A program made the position numbers and the translations under genes. Positions 9,182 to 17,999 of a stretch of 64,000 nucleotides of DNA are shown piece after piece. The notes under the pieces are model-generated. The model was not told where the DNA came from. It made no database searches and saw only the letters and a program-made list of their open reading frames with translations. Position 1 is the stretch's first letter; every line of letters starts with the position of its first letter. The stretch is from positions 1 through 64,000 of the forward strand of contig NZ_JADNYM010000003.1 of assembly GCF_015708085.1 (NCBI RefSeq), in the 5' to 3' direction. This stretch comes from Arthrobacter terrae. GTDB taxonomy: Bacteria; Actinomycetota; Actinomycetes; Actinomycetales; Micrococcaceae.

Positions 9182-10219
9182 GTGTCCGAGAACAACGATG
9201 AAGCTCAGTACTCGACCCTTTCCCCGGCGCTGGCTGTGGGAGATGACGAACCGGACCGCAACCTTGCGCTCGAACTGGTCCGGGTCACCGAAGCCGCCGC
9301 AATAGCCGGCGGCCACTGGGTCGGTTTCGGAGACAAGAACAAGGCCGACGGCGCCGCGGTAGACGCGATGCGCTCGCTGCTGTCGACGGTTCACTTCAAT
9401 GGAATTGTGGTGATCGGCGAGGGCGAGAAGGACGAAGCGCCGATGCTGTTCAACGGCGAGCAGGTAGGGGACGGCTCCGGCCCCGAGTGCGACGTGGCGG
9501 TTGATCCAATCGACGGCACACGGCTGTGCGCCTTAGGCATTAACAACGCTCTTGCGGTACTGGCCGTGGCCGAGCGCGGCACCATGTTCGATCCCTCCGC
9601 CGTCTTCTACATGGAAAAGCTGGTCACCGGACCCGAAGCCGCCGACGTCGTCGACCTTCGGCTGCCGGTCAAGGAGAACCTTCGTCTGATCGCCAAAGCC
9701 AAGGGTGTCAAAGTCAACGCGCTGACCGTCATGGTGCTTGACCGCGACAGGCACCGTCCGCTGGTGGAGGAAATCCGCGATTCGGGCGCACGCACCAAGA
9801 TGATCATGGACGGTGACGTCGCCGGCGCCATCGCTGCGGCCCGCACGGGAACCGGTGTGGATGCCCTGATGGGGATTGGCGGAACACCCGAAGGAATCGT
9901 TGCAGCGTGCGCGATTAAGACCCTCGGCGGGGTCATCCAGGGACGCTTGTGGCCCACGAGCGACGACGAGAAGCAGAAAGCGCTCGACGCAGGGCACGAC
10001 CTGGACCGGGTTTTGTCGACGAACGATTTGGTCCGCAGCGACAACTGCTACTTCGCCGCGACCGGAATCACCGATGGTGACCTGCTCCGCGGAGTGCGTT
10101 ACGACAAGAACAAGGTGCTCACGCAGTCGATCGTGATGCGTTCGAAGTCGGGCACAATCCGCTTCGTTGACGGCGAGCACCAGTCACACAAATGGGAGTC
10201 CTACGCCAGAATGGCCTAG
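9182..10219 (+). CDS. glpX: Fructose-1,6-bisphosphatase class II
   Basis: A 345-residue metal-dependent phosphatase that makes fructose 6-phosphate in gluconeogenesis. The metal/phosphate motif DPIDGT lies near residues 110-115, and GIGGTPEG and DGDVAGA follow in order. The arginine after DPIDGT also occurs in the E. coli protein as I recall it, so it is not a defect. GTG 9182 is chosen because TGAGG is six bases upstream (9171-9175) and the protein then begins MSENND; longer in-frame starts at 9125 and 9170 lack this. A TATGAT at 9095-9100 may be the -10. The TAG stop sits in a 9-bp tandem repeat. Confidence 0.93.
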   Translation: MSENNDEAQYSTLSPALAVGDDEPDRNLALELVRVTEAAAIAGGHWVGFGDKNKADGAAVDAMRSLLSTVHFNGIVVIGEGEKDEAPMLFNGEQVGDGSGPECDVAVDPIDGTRLCALGINNALAVLAVAERGTMFDPSAVFYMEKLVTGPEAADVVDLRLPVKENLRLIAKAKGVKVNALTVMVLDRDRHRPLVEEIRDSGARTKMIMDGDVAGAIAAARTGTGVDALMGIGGTPEGIVAACAIKTLGGVIQGRLWPTSDDEKQKALDAGHDLDRVLSTNDLVRSDNCYFAATGITDGDLLRGVRYDKNKVLTQSIVMRSKSGTIRFVDGEHQSHKWESYARMA

Positions 10220-10240
10220 CGGGCCTGGCGGGCCTGGCGG
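10214..10240 (+). repeat. 9-bp triplicate containing the glpX stop codon
   Basis: Three consecutive units: GCCTAGCGG (10214-10222, containing the glpX TAG) and two copies of GCCTGGCGG (10223-10240). Here the extra units carry TGG instead of the stop. Confidence 0.85.
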
Positions 10241-10291
10241 CGGATCGGCTGGTTTTCCGCCGGGCTGTACTGGCCGGATAGGCTTGCTGCT

Positions 10292-11350
10292 ATGACTTTG
10301 AGCGTTGAGCAGTGCACGGACCGGACCGAGTGGGATGCCGCGGTGAATGCCGGGCGGGGCCATCCGATGCAGCTGTGGGGCTGGGGCCAGACGAAGGCGG
10401 CACACAACTGGTCCGTTGACCGCGTGCTGGTCCACGATGCTACCGGCACACTCGTCGGATCCGCCCAGTTGCTGTTCCGACGCCTGCCATTTCCCTTTCG
10501 TTCCCTGGCCTACATCCCGCGGGGCCCGCAGACGACGGAAAGTTCAAGCACCAAGGTCCTTGACGCCGTCGTCAATTATGTGAAGCTCACGCATGGCTCC
10601 GTGGTGCTGAGCATTGAACCTGACTGGGACATGGACTCGCCCAGTGCGACGGTACTGTTGGCAGCCGGCTGGCGGCGGACGGAAAGCACCATTTTGATGG
10701 GGCGTACTTTGATCCTGGATCTGCACCGCTCCGAAGATGAACTGCTGGCCGCAATGACGAAGAAAACCCGGCAGTACATCCGTAAATCAGGCCGGGAGGC
10801 GCTGGACTACCGCCCGGTCAGCCGCGAGGAGGTGCCGCAGTGCCTCGCCGTTTACCGGCTGACGGCCGATCGCGCCGGATTCGGCATCCACTCCGATGCC
10901 TATTATCTGGACATTTTCGACAATTTGGGGGGGGGGTCTGCGGTATTTGCTGCGTTCGACGGCGACGCGGTGGTGGCCTTCCTCTGGCTGGCCGCCAGCG
11001 GGGCGACCGCCTTCGAGCTTTATGGCGGGATGACTGACGTTGGGCAGAATCTGCGGGCCAACTTCACACTCAAGTGGACGGCCATTAGAGCCATGAAGGA
11101 GCGCGGCGTCGGTCGGTATGACTTCAACGGGCTCCTGAACGACGGAGTTTCGAAGTTTAAAATCGGGTTTGCCGATCATGAAAATCTGCTGGCGGGGACC
11201 TGGGACAAGCCGCTCTCGCCGCTCTACCCGGTCTACGCCAGGGTGCTGCCGCTGGCCCGCAAGGCTGTGAGGAAGACGGGAAGGTTCGTTTCCGGGGCGC
11301 CCGCTGTGCTCTCGGGCCTACGCAAAAGGGTGGCCGCCCCAACTAAGTAG
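10292..11350 (+). CDS. FemAB-family aminoacyltransferase (peptidoglycan bridge formation)
   Basis: A 352-residue cytosolic/peripheral protein of the FemAB/FemX family, which uses aminoacyl-tRNA to add bridge residues to lipid II. Two GNAT-like domains are recognisable: an N-terminal one (MQLWGWGQTK and IPRGPQ motifs) and a second after residue 170, with the family pattern ELYGGMTDVGQNLRANFTLKW near 255. The C-terminal FNGLLNDGVSKFKIGFA segment is also typical. The odd feature is a run of ten G at 10927-10936 (codons 212-215, Leu-Gly-Gly-Gly), which would shift the frame upon slippage. The TAG stop lies inside a long palindrome. The residue added to the bridge cannot be told. Confidence 0.87.
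   Translation: MTLSVEQCTDRTEWDAAVNAGRGHPMQLWGWGQTKAAHNWSVDRVLVHDATGTLVGSAQLLFRRLPFPFRSLAYIPRGPQTTESSSTKVLDAVVNYVKLTHGSVVLSIEPDWDMDSPSATVLLAAGWRRTESTILMGRTLILDLHRSEDELLAAMTKKTRQYIRKSGREALDYRPVSREEVPQCLAVYRLTADRAGFGIHSDAYYLDIFDNLGGGSAVFAAFDGDAVVAFLWLAASGATAFELYGGMTDVGQNLRANFTLKWTAIRAMKERGVGRYDFNGLLNDGVSKFKIGFADHENLLAGTWDKPLSPLYPVYARVLPLARKAVRKTGRFVSGAPAVLSGLRKRVAAPTK
10927..10936 (+). repeat. Poly-G tract (G10) within the FemAB gene
   Basis: Ten consecutive G inside codons 212-215. It is the longest G run I noticed in a coding region here. The frame is open at this length; 9 or 11 G would truncate the protein within its second catalytic domain. Confidence 0.9.
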
Positions 11351-11404
11351 CAGCAGGTGCACGCAAAACGTGAAATGAGTGCAGTTGCTGCTACTTAGTT
11401 GGGG
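11337..11404. terminator. Long inverted repeat, bidirectional terminator between the FemAB gene and manA
   Basis: A 19-base perfect arm (11337-11355, CCCCAACTAAGTAGCAGCA) pairs with 11386-11404. Seven more positions continue inward with one G-U pair and one mismatch, leaving a 16-base loop. It covers the FemAB stop and ends six bases before the manA stop. Each arm holds TAAGTAG, so stops occur in more than one frame. The size and symmetry suggest a repeat family used as a terminator in this genus, which I recall but cannot check here. Confidence 0.75.
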
Positions 11405-11410
11405 CTGGGG

Positions 11411-12724
11411 CTAGCGCTGCCGGGTCGGTGCGGGCTCGGCAGGCGGAACGACGGCGGCAGGAACTGTGACAGCGTAAAGAACGGCAGCGGCGTCGGCGCC
11501 ACTTACGGGGTGGGCGTTAACGGGGCTTTCCCGCGCCGGGACGAAGGCGCTGTCCCCGTGAGCGAGGATCAGGTCACCGCGTGGCGAATCGAGAATGACG
11601 GAACCGGTGACCGCGATAACAAGGAGCGGCCCGTTCTGGTCCAGTGGAATCGGTGGTCCGTCAGGTTCCAGAATCGCGCGCTGGAGCTGAAATTCCCGGA
11701 ATGGCGGTTGCCAGATTTCCTGGCCCAGCTCGGTGCTGCCTGCGGCGATCAGCGGCACGGGCAAGGCGCGGAACTCCACCGTCTTCATCAGCTCCGGGAC
11801 ATCCACGTGCTTGGGTGTGAGCCCACCGCGGAGCACATTGTCCGAGGACGCCATGACCTCTACTCCAAGACCCTCCAGGTAGGCGTGGATGTTTCCCGGA
11901 GGGAGATAGATAGCTTCCCCGGGCCTGAGCGAGACGCGGTTCAGGAGCAGGGAGAGCAGCACGCCGGCATCCCCCGGATAGTTACTGTCCAGGTTGACCA
12001 CGGTGGACAGCTCACGCTGGTATGCCGTGTGCGGCGGATGGGCAGCGGGGCCGGCATTGAGTACGGTAACGACGGCGCTCACGGCGTCGGTGACCTCGTT
12101 GCCTCCGGTGATGAGGCGGTGGAAGGCTGTCCGGATCGCCGTCGACTCGCCAGCTTCTGACTCTTCCACTGCGGACAGGTCCGAAATAACGTCCCGCAAG
12201 AGCTGCGGGAAGGTCTCCTCGGCCGTCTCAAAGAGGGCGGACAGGCGTTCAAAGATCGCCCTTGACTCCGTGGCCGGGCGAAAACCGCACAACGCCTCAA
12301 AATCCGTCAGCGCCAGGATCAGCTCGGGTTTGTGGTTATTGTCTTTGTAGTTTCGCTCGGCGGCGGCCTGCGGAATACCTGCCGCTTCTTCGCGGGCAAA
12401 TGCTGCCTGAGCCTGGGCGAGAGTCGGGTGGACCTGTAAGGACAATGGCTGCGAGGCGGCCAGGATTTTAGCCAGGAAGGGCAGCCGGTCACCGAATTCC
12501 GCACGCACATCGGTACCAAGCATGCCGTCCGGATCGTCCGCGATCAGCTCGTCCAGCGACCCGGTGCTGCAGTCCGGCGCCGTGGCCAAGGAGGGTGAGC
12601 CGGGGTGCGCGCCAAGCCACAGTTCGGCTTCCGGCCCCCCGGAAGGCGCTCGGCCCAGCAGCGTCGAAATTGCAGTGCGTGAACCCCAGGCATAGGGACG
12701 CAATACGTTTGTCAAGGTGTACAT
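11411..12724 (-). CDS. manA: Mannose-6-phosphate isomerase, class I
   Basis: A 437-residue zinc enzyme that interconverts fructose 6-phosphate and mannose 6-phosphate, feeding GDP-mannose for mannosylated wall components and, with the mannosyltransferase at 33.8-35.5 kb, protein mannosylation. Metal ligands appear in SLQVHP (Q97, H99), in NHKPEL (E134), and in the cupin motif LPPGNIHAYLEG near residue 284. Start ATG 12724 has AGGAGAG seven bases upstream. It is the last gene of the minus-strand run purK-purE-LCP-manA, 21 bases behind the LCP gene. The neighbourhood matches M. tuberculosis, where manA and the LCP gene are close. Confidence 0.93.
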   Translation of the reverse strand: MYTLTNVLRPYAWGSRTAISTLLGRAPSGGPEAELWLGAHPGSPSLATAPDCSTGSLDELIADDPDGMLGTDVRAEFGDRLPFLAKILAASQPLSLQVHPTLAQAQAAFAREEAAGIPQAAAERNYKDNNHKPELILALTDFEALCGFRPATESRAIFERLSALFETAEETFPQLLRDVISDLSAVEESEAGESTAIRTAFHRLITGGNEVTDAVSAVVTVLNAGPAAHPPHTAYQRELSTVVNLDSNYPGDAGVLLSLLLNRVSLRPGEAIYLPPGNIHAYLEGLGVEVMASSDNVLRGGLTPKHVDVPELMKTVEFRALPVPLIAAGSTELGQEIWQPPFREFQLQRAILEPDGPPIPLDQNGPLLVIAVTGSVILDSPRGDLILAHGDSAFVPARESPVNAHPVSGADAAAVLYAVTVPAAVVPPAEPAPTRQR

Positions 12725-12745
12725 TTGCTCTCCTAGAGTTCGTGG

Positions 12746-14341
12746 CTATCCGGCCGTGCAACTGCCGTTGTTGGCGAGCAGTGATTCGAGCATTGCGTCG
12801 TCGCCCTGTTCTGCCAGTTGCTGCAGGTACTCCTGGGTGACCTGCGGGCCCGGAGCCGGTGCCGCGGGGGCCGGAGCCGGTGCAGCGGGAGCTGCAGTGC
12901 TGGCATCTGGAGCGGCCGGTGCCGGCGCGGCTCCCTCCGGGCCTGTTGTGGGAGCGGGGCTGTTTCCCGCAATCAGTTCCTGCACCCGGGCATGGATGAC
13001 ATTGAAGTCGGGAAAGGTGGAAAAGTTAATGTCAAAGTCCGGGGGACCTATAGTCAGCCGCTTTAGTGGATGCTTTTTGGATTTCAGGGCCAGATCAACA
13101 AAACTGCCCAGCTGGGCGGCCGGAATATCCGATTCCATTACCTTCGTCCCGGCATTGAGAATCGACTCGAATTTGGAGAGCACAGTGGCGGGATCCATCT
13201 GCTTAAGCAGGGCCTGCTGGATGCACTGCTGCCGCTCGCTGCGGGCATATTCCAGGACCCATTGGCGTGATCTGGCGTACCAGAGCGCCTGCTGGCCATT
13301 TAGCGTCTGTTCACCCGGGGCAATCCAGCCCTCCGGCGGAGCGTGGCTGTAACCGCTGTCATCCAGGCTGGCGCCGCTGATCGGGACCCAGCCGCCGGCG
13401 TTGATCTTGACTCCGCCCAGTGCATCGATCAGCCGGGAAAAGCCGGACATGTCGATGAGGAGGTAACCCTGGATCTTCAGTCCCAGCGTCCCGCCGGCGG
13501 CGTCCATCATGGCGGCGGCGCCCGGATCAGACCGGCCCGGATACAGGTTGGCGTATTTCTCCGTGACCTCGGTGTAAAGGAAGTTGATGATGCAATTGTC
13601 CCCGCAGTTATAGCCGTTCGGATAGACGCTGCGCATCGGTGAGTCTGCCGTGAATTGGGCGTTCTGCAGGTTGCGCGGAATGCTGATCGTGACGGCCTGT
13701 CCGCTGGAGGCATCAACGCTGACAACAATGATGCTGTCCGGACGTCGTCCCACGCGGTCTGCGCCGGCATCCCCGCCCATCACCAGGAAGTTGTACCGCC
13801 CGTCCACGGGGGCCATATCGGGACCGGCGGAGAAAATGCTGTTAATGGCATTGCGGCCCGTATTGATCAGGTACGCCGAGTAGCCAACGGAGCCGGAGGT
13901 CAGCACCATGAGCAGTACCAGGACGACGCTGACGGTACCGCGCATTCCCGGGGCGAGCAGCGCGGGCCGGATAAGGCGCAGGGTGTTCAGGAACATGTAG
14001 GCCCAGCCCAACGCCAGCAGGACCAGCACCGCGATCAGCAGCAGGGAACTGAAGGGATTCGTGAAGACGCTGAAAAGCAGCCCACGGTTCAGCTGCGAGA
14101 TAGCTAAGGCCAGTACGACGACGAGCCACACACCGAACGTGACGCGAAGCGCGAGTCGGCCCAGTTTTCGGTTGCCGGCAACGATCTGGGCGCTTCCGGG
14201 GAGCAGCAGCGTCAGCAGCAGCAGCACAAACGCACGTTTAGTGCGCACGGGTGCCGGAGCGGACTGTGGATAACGCACCGGGTTGGTGAGGACCGGAGGC
14301 TTCCGCGAGGCCTGGCTGACTTTCGGGCTGCTGATGCTCAT
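12746..14341 (-). CDS. LytR-CpsA-Psr (LCP) family wall-polymer ligase
   Basis: A 531-residue membrane protein expected to transfer polyprenyl-linked glycopolymers onto peptidoglycan outside the cell. Four hydrophobic segments at about 37-54, 65-82, 98-120 and 135-158 precede the LCP domain, which begins NFLVMGGDAG near residue 184. The LCP signature residues are seen in RRPDSIIVVSVD (199-210) and ISIPRN. The tail is Ala/Pro-rich (about 465-500) and ends in a short helical segment. Multiple N-terminal helices instead of one mark an actinobacterial subtype. It starts nine bases after the purE stop, so it is cotranscribed with purine genes and manA. Confidence 0.9.
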   Translation of the reverse strand: MSISSPKVSQASRKPPVLTNPVRYPQSAPAPVRTKRAFVLLLLTLLLPGSAQIVAGNRKLGRLALRVTFGVWLVVVLALAISQLNRGLLFSVFTNPFSSLLLIAVLVLLALGWAYMFLNTLRLIRPALLAPGMRGTVSVVLVLLMVLTSGSVGYSAYLINTGRNAINSIFSAGPDMAPVDGRYNFLVMGGDAGADRVGRRPDSIIVVSVDASSGQAVTISIPRNLQNAQFTADSPMRSVYPNGYNCGDNCIINFLYTEVTEKYANLYPGRSDPGAAAMMDAAGGTLGLKIQGYLLIDMSGFSRLIDALGGVKINAGGWVPISGASLDDSGYSHAPPEGWIAPGEQTLNGQQALWYARSRQWVLEYARSERQQCIQQALLKQMDPATVLSKFESILNAGTKVMESDIPAAQLGSFVDLALKSKKHPLKRLTIGPPDFDINFSTFPDFNVIHARVQELIAGNSPAPTTGPEGAAPAPAAPDASTAAPAAPAPAPAAPAPGPQVTQEYLQQLAEQGDDAMLESLLANNGSCTAG

Positions 14342-14350
14342 AAGTCCTTC

Positions 14351-14965
14351 TTAGCCCACCAGGCCGGGGAAGGCCTGTGCGGCTTTTTGACGCAAAGAAC
14401 CGCCCTTGACGGCGGCGGTCCGATTAAGATCGTTGGCGAACTCGGCCAATGCGCCGTGCAGCCGCGCCGCAGTGCCGTCGGCCCCACAGGCGAGCATTCG
14501 AACTGCCAGGAGCCCGGCATTGCGGGCACCGCCGATCGATACAGCCGCTACGGGTACCCCGGCCGGCATCTGGACGATCGACAGCAGGGAGTCCATTCCA
14601 TCAAGGGTTTTCAGCGGCACCGGAACGCCGACGACAGGAAGGGTCGTGACGGAAGCGAGCATACCGGGCAGATGCGCGGCCCCGCCGGCACCGGCGATGA
14701 TAACGCGCAGACCGCGGTCCCGGGCGGACTGGCCGTAGCTAATCATTTCAGTTGGCATCCGATGAGCCGATACCACATCGACCTCAAATGGGATGTCGAA
14801 CTCGGACATGACCTCGGCGGCAGCCCTCATGACCGGCCAGTCCGAGTCGGAGCCCATAACGATGCCCACGAGTGCCGGTTGCGCCGCAGGAGCCGGGGTG
14901 GCAGTTGCGGCGGGAAGCGGGTTGGACGAGCTGTCGGGGGACACGTTTTCTGCTGATTGGCTCAT
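14351..14965 (-). CDS. purE: N5-carboxyaminoimidazole ribonucleotide mutase
   Basis: A 204-residue enzyme of de novo purine synthesis that converts N5-CAIR, made by PurK next door, to CAIR. The active-site motif GSDSDW is at residues 38-43 and the catalytic histidine is H68 in SAHRMP. A 30-residue Ser/Ala/Pro-rich N-terminal extension precedes the core; it is not needed for catalysis and is of low complexity. ATG 14965 overlaps the purK stop by four bases, implying coupled translation. Confidence 0.95.
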   Translation of the reverse strand: MSQSAENVSPDSSSNPLPAATATPAPAAQPALVGIVMGSDSDWPVMRAAAEVMSEFDIPFEVDVVSAHRMPTEMISYGQSARDRGLRVIIAGAGGAAHLPGMLASVTTLPVVGVPVPLKTLDGMDSLLSIVQMPAGVPVAAVSIGGARNAGLLAVRMLACGADGTAARLHGALAEFANDLNRTAAVKGGSLRQKAAQAFPGLVG

Positions 14966-16191
14966 TGGAGCTCCCTCTGGTCTGTGCCGGACGGTCCCGT
15001 GCCGGATGAGTCTGTGCCGGATGAGTCTGTGCCGGAAACCATTCCATCGCGGATAAGTGCGGCGACCTCGCAGGCGCGAGCGCGGACGGCAGCAGCGTCG
15101 TCGTAGGGCATTGAGAGCACATTAACATGTCCAATCTTGCGCCCTGGCCGCACGCTTTTGCCGTACATATGGACTTTGGCCCGGGGTTCCGCGGACAAAG
15201 CGCGCGGATAGGCGCTGAACAGGTCCTGGTTGGCGCCGCCGAGGATGTTCTTCATCACTGTAACGTCCGCCAGCGCCGCGGTGGCGCCGAGCGGAAGGTT
15301 CAATACGGCACGCAAGTGCTGCTCGAACTGGCCGGTGACTGAACCGTCCATGGTCCAGTGGCCCGAATTGTGCGGCCGCATGGCGAGTTCATTGACCAGA
15401 AAGCCACGGCCAAGACCGGGCGTTTCAAAGAGCTCCACCGCCATCACACCACTGACGCCAAGGTCCGCGGCGATCTGCAGCGCGGCGGCCTGCGCAGCCG
15501 CCGCCACCTCCGGCGGCAGAGATTGTGCAGGAGCTATCACCTCGTCGCAAACGCCATCCACCTGAATGGACTCGACCACTGGCCATGCGCTGGATGCACC
15601 ATCGGGTGTGCGGGCCACCAGTGCGGAAAGCTCCCGGCTGAATTCGACTTTCGCCTCTACCAACAAGGGGTTCATGGCCGTGAACCAGTCAGCGGCCGCC
15701 GTGGCAGCATCGGCGTCGTCGAGCACCTTCACGCCCTTGCCGTCATACCCGCCGCGGGGCATCTTAAGAACCACCGGCCAGCCGTGCTGGTCTCCGAACG
15801 CAATGACGTCCGCTACCGAGGCTGCGGCGCTCCAGCGCGGATTCGGCAGGCCGAGCCGCTCGATAGCTGCACGCATGACGAGTTTGTCCTGGGCATGAAT
15901 CAGGGCGTCGGGGCGTGGCTGGACGTTGACGCCGTCGGCCAGCAGCGCGCGCAGGTGTTCAGCTGGTACATGCTCATGATCAAAAGTCAGGACGTCGACA
16001 CCGGCCGCGAAACGCCGTAAAACGGCCAGATCCCGGTAGTCTCCGACGGGCGCATGTGCCACGGCAGGAACCGCGCAGACGTCCGGCGTTTCGGCGAGAA
16101 CGTGCAGCTCAAAACCAAGGGCGACGGCGGCAGGGGCCATCATTCGGGCCAGCTGGCCGCCGCCAACAACACCTACTACTGGAAAAGTCAC
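14962..16191 (-). CDS. purK: N5-carboxyaminoimidazole ribonucleotide synthase
   Basis: A 409-residue ATP-grasp enzyme that carboxylates AIR with bicarbonate and ATP. The N-terminal nucleotide-binding [11 protein letters not shown] is followed by the ATP-grasp core ([16 protein letters not shown]) and [13 protein letters not shown]. The GTG start at 16191 is the only one that keeps the N-terminal beta strand. The C-terminus ends in a low-complexity tail (repeats of SSGTD) encoded by 15-bp tandem units; homologues normally end before this. First gene of the purK-purE-LCP-manA operon, divergent from the GtrA gene. Confidence 0.94.
   Translation of the reverse strand: MTFPVVGVVGGGQLARMMAPAAVALGFELHVLAETPDVCAVPAVAHAPVGDYRDLAVLRRFAAGVDVLTFDHEHVPAEHLRALLADGVNVQPRPDALIHAQDKLVMRAAIERLGLPNPRWSAAASVADVIAFGDQHGWPVVLKMPRGGYDGKGVKVLDDADAATAAADWFTAMNPLLVEAKVEFSRELSALVARTPDGASSAWPVVESIQVDGVCDEVIAPAQSLPPEVAAAAQAAALQIAADLGVSGVMAVELFETPGLGRGFLVNELAMRPHNSGHWTMDGSVTGQFEQHLRAVLNLPLGATAALADVTVMKNILGGANQDLFSAYPRALSAEPRAKVHMYGKSVRPGRKIGHVNVLSMPYDDAAAVRARACEVAALIRDGMVSGTDSSGTDSSGTGPSGTDQRELQ
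14984..15037 (-). repeat. 15-bp tandem units in the 3' end of purK
   Basis: Units beginning GTGCCGGA at 14984, 14999, 15014 and 15029 on the plus strand; the middle two are identical. They encode the SSGTD-type repeats at the PurK C-terminus. The period is five codons, so copy number changes keep the frame. Confidence 0.85.
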
Positions 16192-16341
16192 AGTCCACAG
16201 ACTACCGAACGCCTCCCGGATTTTCGGGGTCGACGTGCGGGAATGGGATGTTTATCGGGGAAATTGGCAGCGCCCACCAAGGCTTTTCCCGTAAGATCCT
16301 ATAACTGGCCGTATGTTTGGCGGCAGCGACGGTGGAGGATC

Positions 16342-16857
16342 ATGTTTGAATCAGCAGCAACACGCATTAGAGGTCTCTTTGGACTGTTCTGGCGCGAGGT
16401 TGCGAAATTTGGCGCCGTCGGTGGCGTTGCGTTCGTCATCGACACGGCAATTTATCTGTGGCTGTTGCATGGCGCCTTGTCCGACCACCCCACGCGGGCC
16501 AAGATTGTCTCTGCCGTTATCGCGACCATCTTTTCCTGGGTAGCGAACAGGTACTGGACCTTCCGGCACCGACGCCGGGCCAATATTTTGCGCGAGGTGG
16601 TCCTCTTCGCGGTCATGAATGGCATTGGGATTGCCATCGCGGCCGCCTGCGTTTACGTCTCGCACTGGGTACTTGGCTTTACCACTCCGTTCGCCGACTT
16701 CGTCTCCGGCAGCGTGATCGGTCTGGTGCTGGGTACGGTTTTCCGCTTCTTCGCCTACCGTTTCTGGGTTTTCACCGAGGAGTTGGACGAGGACCCCGGA
16801 TTTGCGAAGGACCACGAGCTTGTGGAGCCGGGAAAGCCCCGCCCTCCTGTGGATTGA
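16342..16857 (+). CDS. GtrA-family membrane protein
   Basis: A 171-residue protein with four membrane helices of the GtrA/DPMS family, thought to help move polyprenyl-linked sugars across the membrane. Signature elements are REVAKFGAVGGVAFVIDTA near the N-terminus and FSWVANRYWTFR, with the second half repeating the pattern (VFRFFAYRFWVF). ATG 16342 is preceded by GGTGGAGGAT, a clear ribosome site; the frame is open farther upstream but that part is antisense to purK. It likely serves the wall-glycan glycosyltransferases nearby. Confidence 0.88.
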   Translation: MFESAATRIRGLFGLFWREVAKFGAVGGVAFVIDTAIYLWLLHGALSDHPTRAKIVSAVIATIFSWVANRYWTFRHRRRANILREVVLFAVMNGIGIAIAAACVYVSHWVLGFTTPFADFVSGSVIGLVLGTVFRFFAYRFWVFTEELDEDPGFAKDHELVEPGKPRPPVD

Positions 16858-16878
16858 GGGGGCTGGCCCCCGGTGTTC

Positions 16879-16968
16879 AGCGGATTCGCGCTCAGCAAAT
16901 ACCTGCTCAGCGGATTCCTGCCGAGCGGATTCCTGCCGAGCGGATTCCTGCTCAGCGGATTCCTGCTC
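16879..16968 (-). repeat. 15-bp tandem array at the 3' end of the TIGR03089 gene
   Basis: Six units at 16879, 16894, 16909, 16924, 16939 and 16954, mostly AGCGGATTCCTGCTC or the same ending CCG. Read on the minus strand, the junction of the unit at 16954 with the sequence after it makes the TGA stop of the TIGR03089 gene (16967-16969). The next CTC-type junction supplies another in-frame TGA at 16952-16954. Confidence 0.9.
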
Positions 16969-17719
16969 AGCGCTGCATCGTGACCCGCTCGGCCGAAAGC
17001 AGCCGTTCGGTTACCGGGACAGACGGATGTACCAGCACCACAGATCCGCCGGCACTGAAGATTCCCAGCGCATTGCGGACGGCGGATTCCAATCCGTCAC
17101 CCGCGGTCAAGATGACGCGTTCGGACCGCTCTGCCGGGTGCGCATAGCTGCAGAGCAACGATCCGAAGGTGACCGATGCAAAGGGAGCAAGAGAGTCCGG
17201 CTTGCCGGAACCAACGACGGCGGCGTCGGTTCCCGAGGGTTCATCAAACGGCACAAAGATATCACCGTGGGCGCGAACTTCGGCGGCGTAGTCCAGTACG
17301 CCTGCCGGGAGGTCCCCGGTCCACCTCATCTCCAGCGCTCCAAGCGCCACGGCTACAGTGAGTGTCCGGGGACGGGAGGCTGCTGGCCCTGGAGCTGTTG
17401 GCGCTGTTGTCACAGTGACATCATGGTTCAGTCCGGCGCCGGGACCGTAACTGACTGCGGCCCCGGCATGCCAGGCGGCCAGTACCCAGCACAGCGAACG
17501 CCAATGAGCGGGCATGTCGATGGCAATGACGCTGCCGGGACCGGCGTCTAATTCATCGACCACATAGTTTGCCGTTTTTGCCACCCAGTTGTCCAGCACT
17601 TTCCCCGACAGTTCCACCCGTTCTCCGTCCGGCCCGTACCAGGTCAGGCGTGGCGAGGTGGCGTCCACCGTGCGAAGGGTCGTAAGAAGAGCCGGCACGG
17701 TGGAAATGTCTGAGGGCAT
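16967..17719 (-). CDS. TIGR03089 family protein (truncated adenylate-forming enzyme-like)
   Basis: A 250-residue actinobacterial protein of the TIGR03089 family, which resembles the N-terminal part of AMP-dependent synthetases but lacks the full adenylation core. Visible hallmarks are TWYGPDGERVELSG (17-38 region), NWVAKTANYVVDEL and WVLAAWHAGAAVSYG, then a shortened C-terminal half. The biochemical function is unknown. ATG 17719 is the natural start. It is divergent from whiB, as near the M. tuberculosis LCP gene Rv3267 and TIGR03089 gene Rv3268. Its stop codon lies at the edge of a tandem array. Confidence 0.85.
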   Translation of the reverse strand: MPSDISTVPALLTTLRTVDATSPRLTWYGPDGERVELSGKVLDNWVAKTANYVVDELDAGPGSVIAIDMPAHWRSLCWVLAAWHAGAAVSYGPGAGLNHDVTVTTAPTAPGPAASRPRTLTVAVALGALEMRWTGDLPAGVLDYAAEVRAHGDIFVPFDEPSGTDAAVVGSGKPDSLAPFASVTFGSLLCSYAHPAERSERVILTAGDGLESAVRNALGIFSAGGSVVLVHPSVPVTERLLSAERVTMQR

Positions 17720-17820
17720 GCCTTCATCCTGCCAGTAACGGCTGCGGTTCGGACGCTCCTGGCCGTCATCTGGGTGCTGCGGCCTCCACGAGCTGAAGTC
17801 TGACCCTGCTTAGGCCTGTG

Positions 17821-17940
17821 ATGTTGGGCATGTTTACCGTGTTCGAACGGCCCGCTCCGGATCGGGAAATGCCTGATTTTCAGCGTGCAGCGCGCCCGGC
17901 GAGTATTCCGGAAAAAGCCACGCCCGGATTCCTCCGCTGA
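17821..17940 (+). CDS. Possible 39-codon leader ORF upstream of whiB
   Basis: ATG 17821 (or in-frame ATG 17830) opens a 39-residue frame beginning MLGMFTVFERPAPD and ending at TGA 17938-17940. The stop falls in the loop of the 12-bp hairpin at 17917-17955, an arrangement seen in attenuators. The ribosome site is weak and conservation is untested, so this may be a chance frame. Confidence 0.25.
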   Translation: MLGMFTVFERPAPDREMPDFQRAARPASIPEKATPGFLR

Positions 17941-17955
17941 TTCTCCGGGCGTGGC
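17917..17955. terminator. 12-bp perfect hairpin in the whiB upstream region
   Basis: GCCACGCCCGGA (17917-17928) pairs with TCCGGGCGTGGC (17944-17955) across a 15-base loop. Five A precede it on the plus strand, so on the minus strand it reads hairpin then TTTTTC, a Rho-independent terminator. It would face minus-strand transcripts moving toward TIGR03089; on the plus strand it could be a leader structure if whiB has a distal promoter. Confidence 0.55.
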
Positions 17956-17999
17956 GCGGCCGCGTCTTGGCCCGTTGTGGATAGGATCACCCCGCCCGC

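Noticed and set aside
9480-9540. Possible active-site defect in GlpX (Arg after DPIDGT)
   Set aside because: The E. coli protein, as I recall it, also has Arg after its DPIEGT; not a defect.
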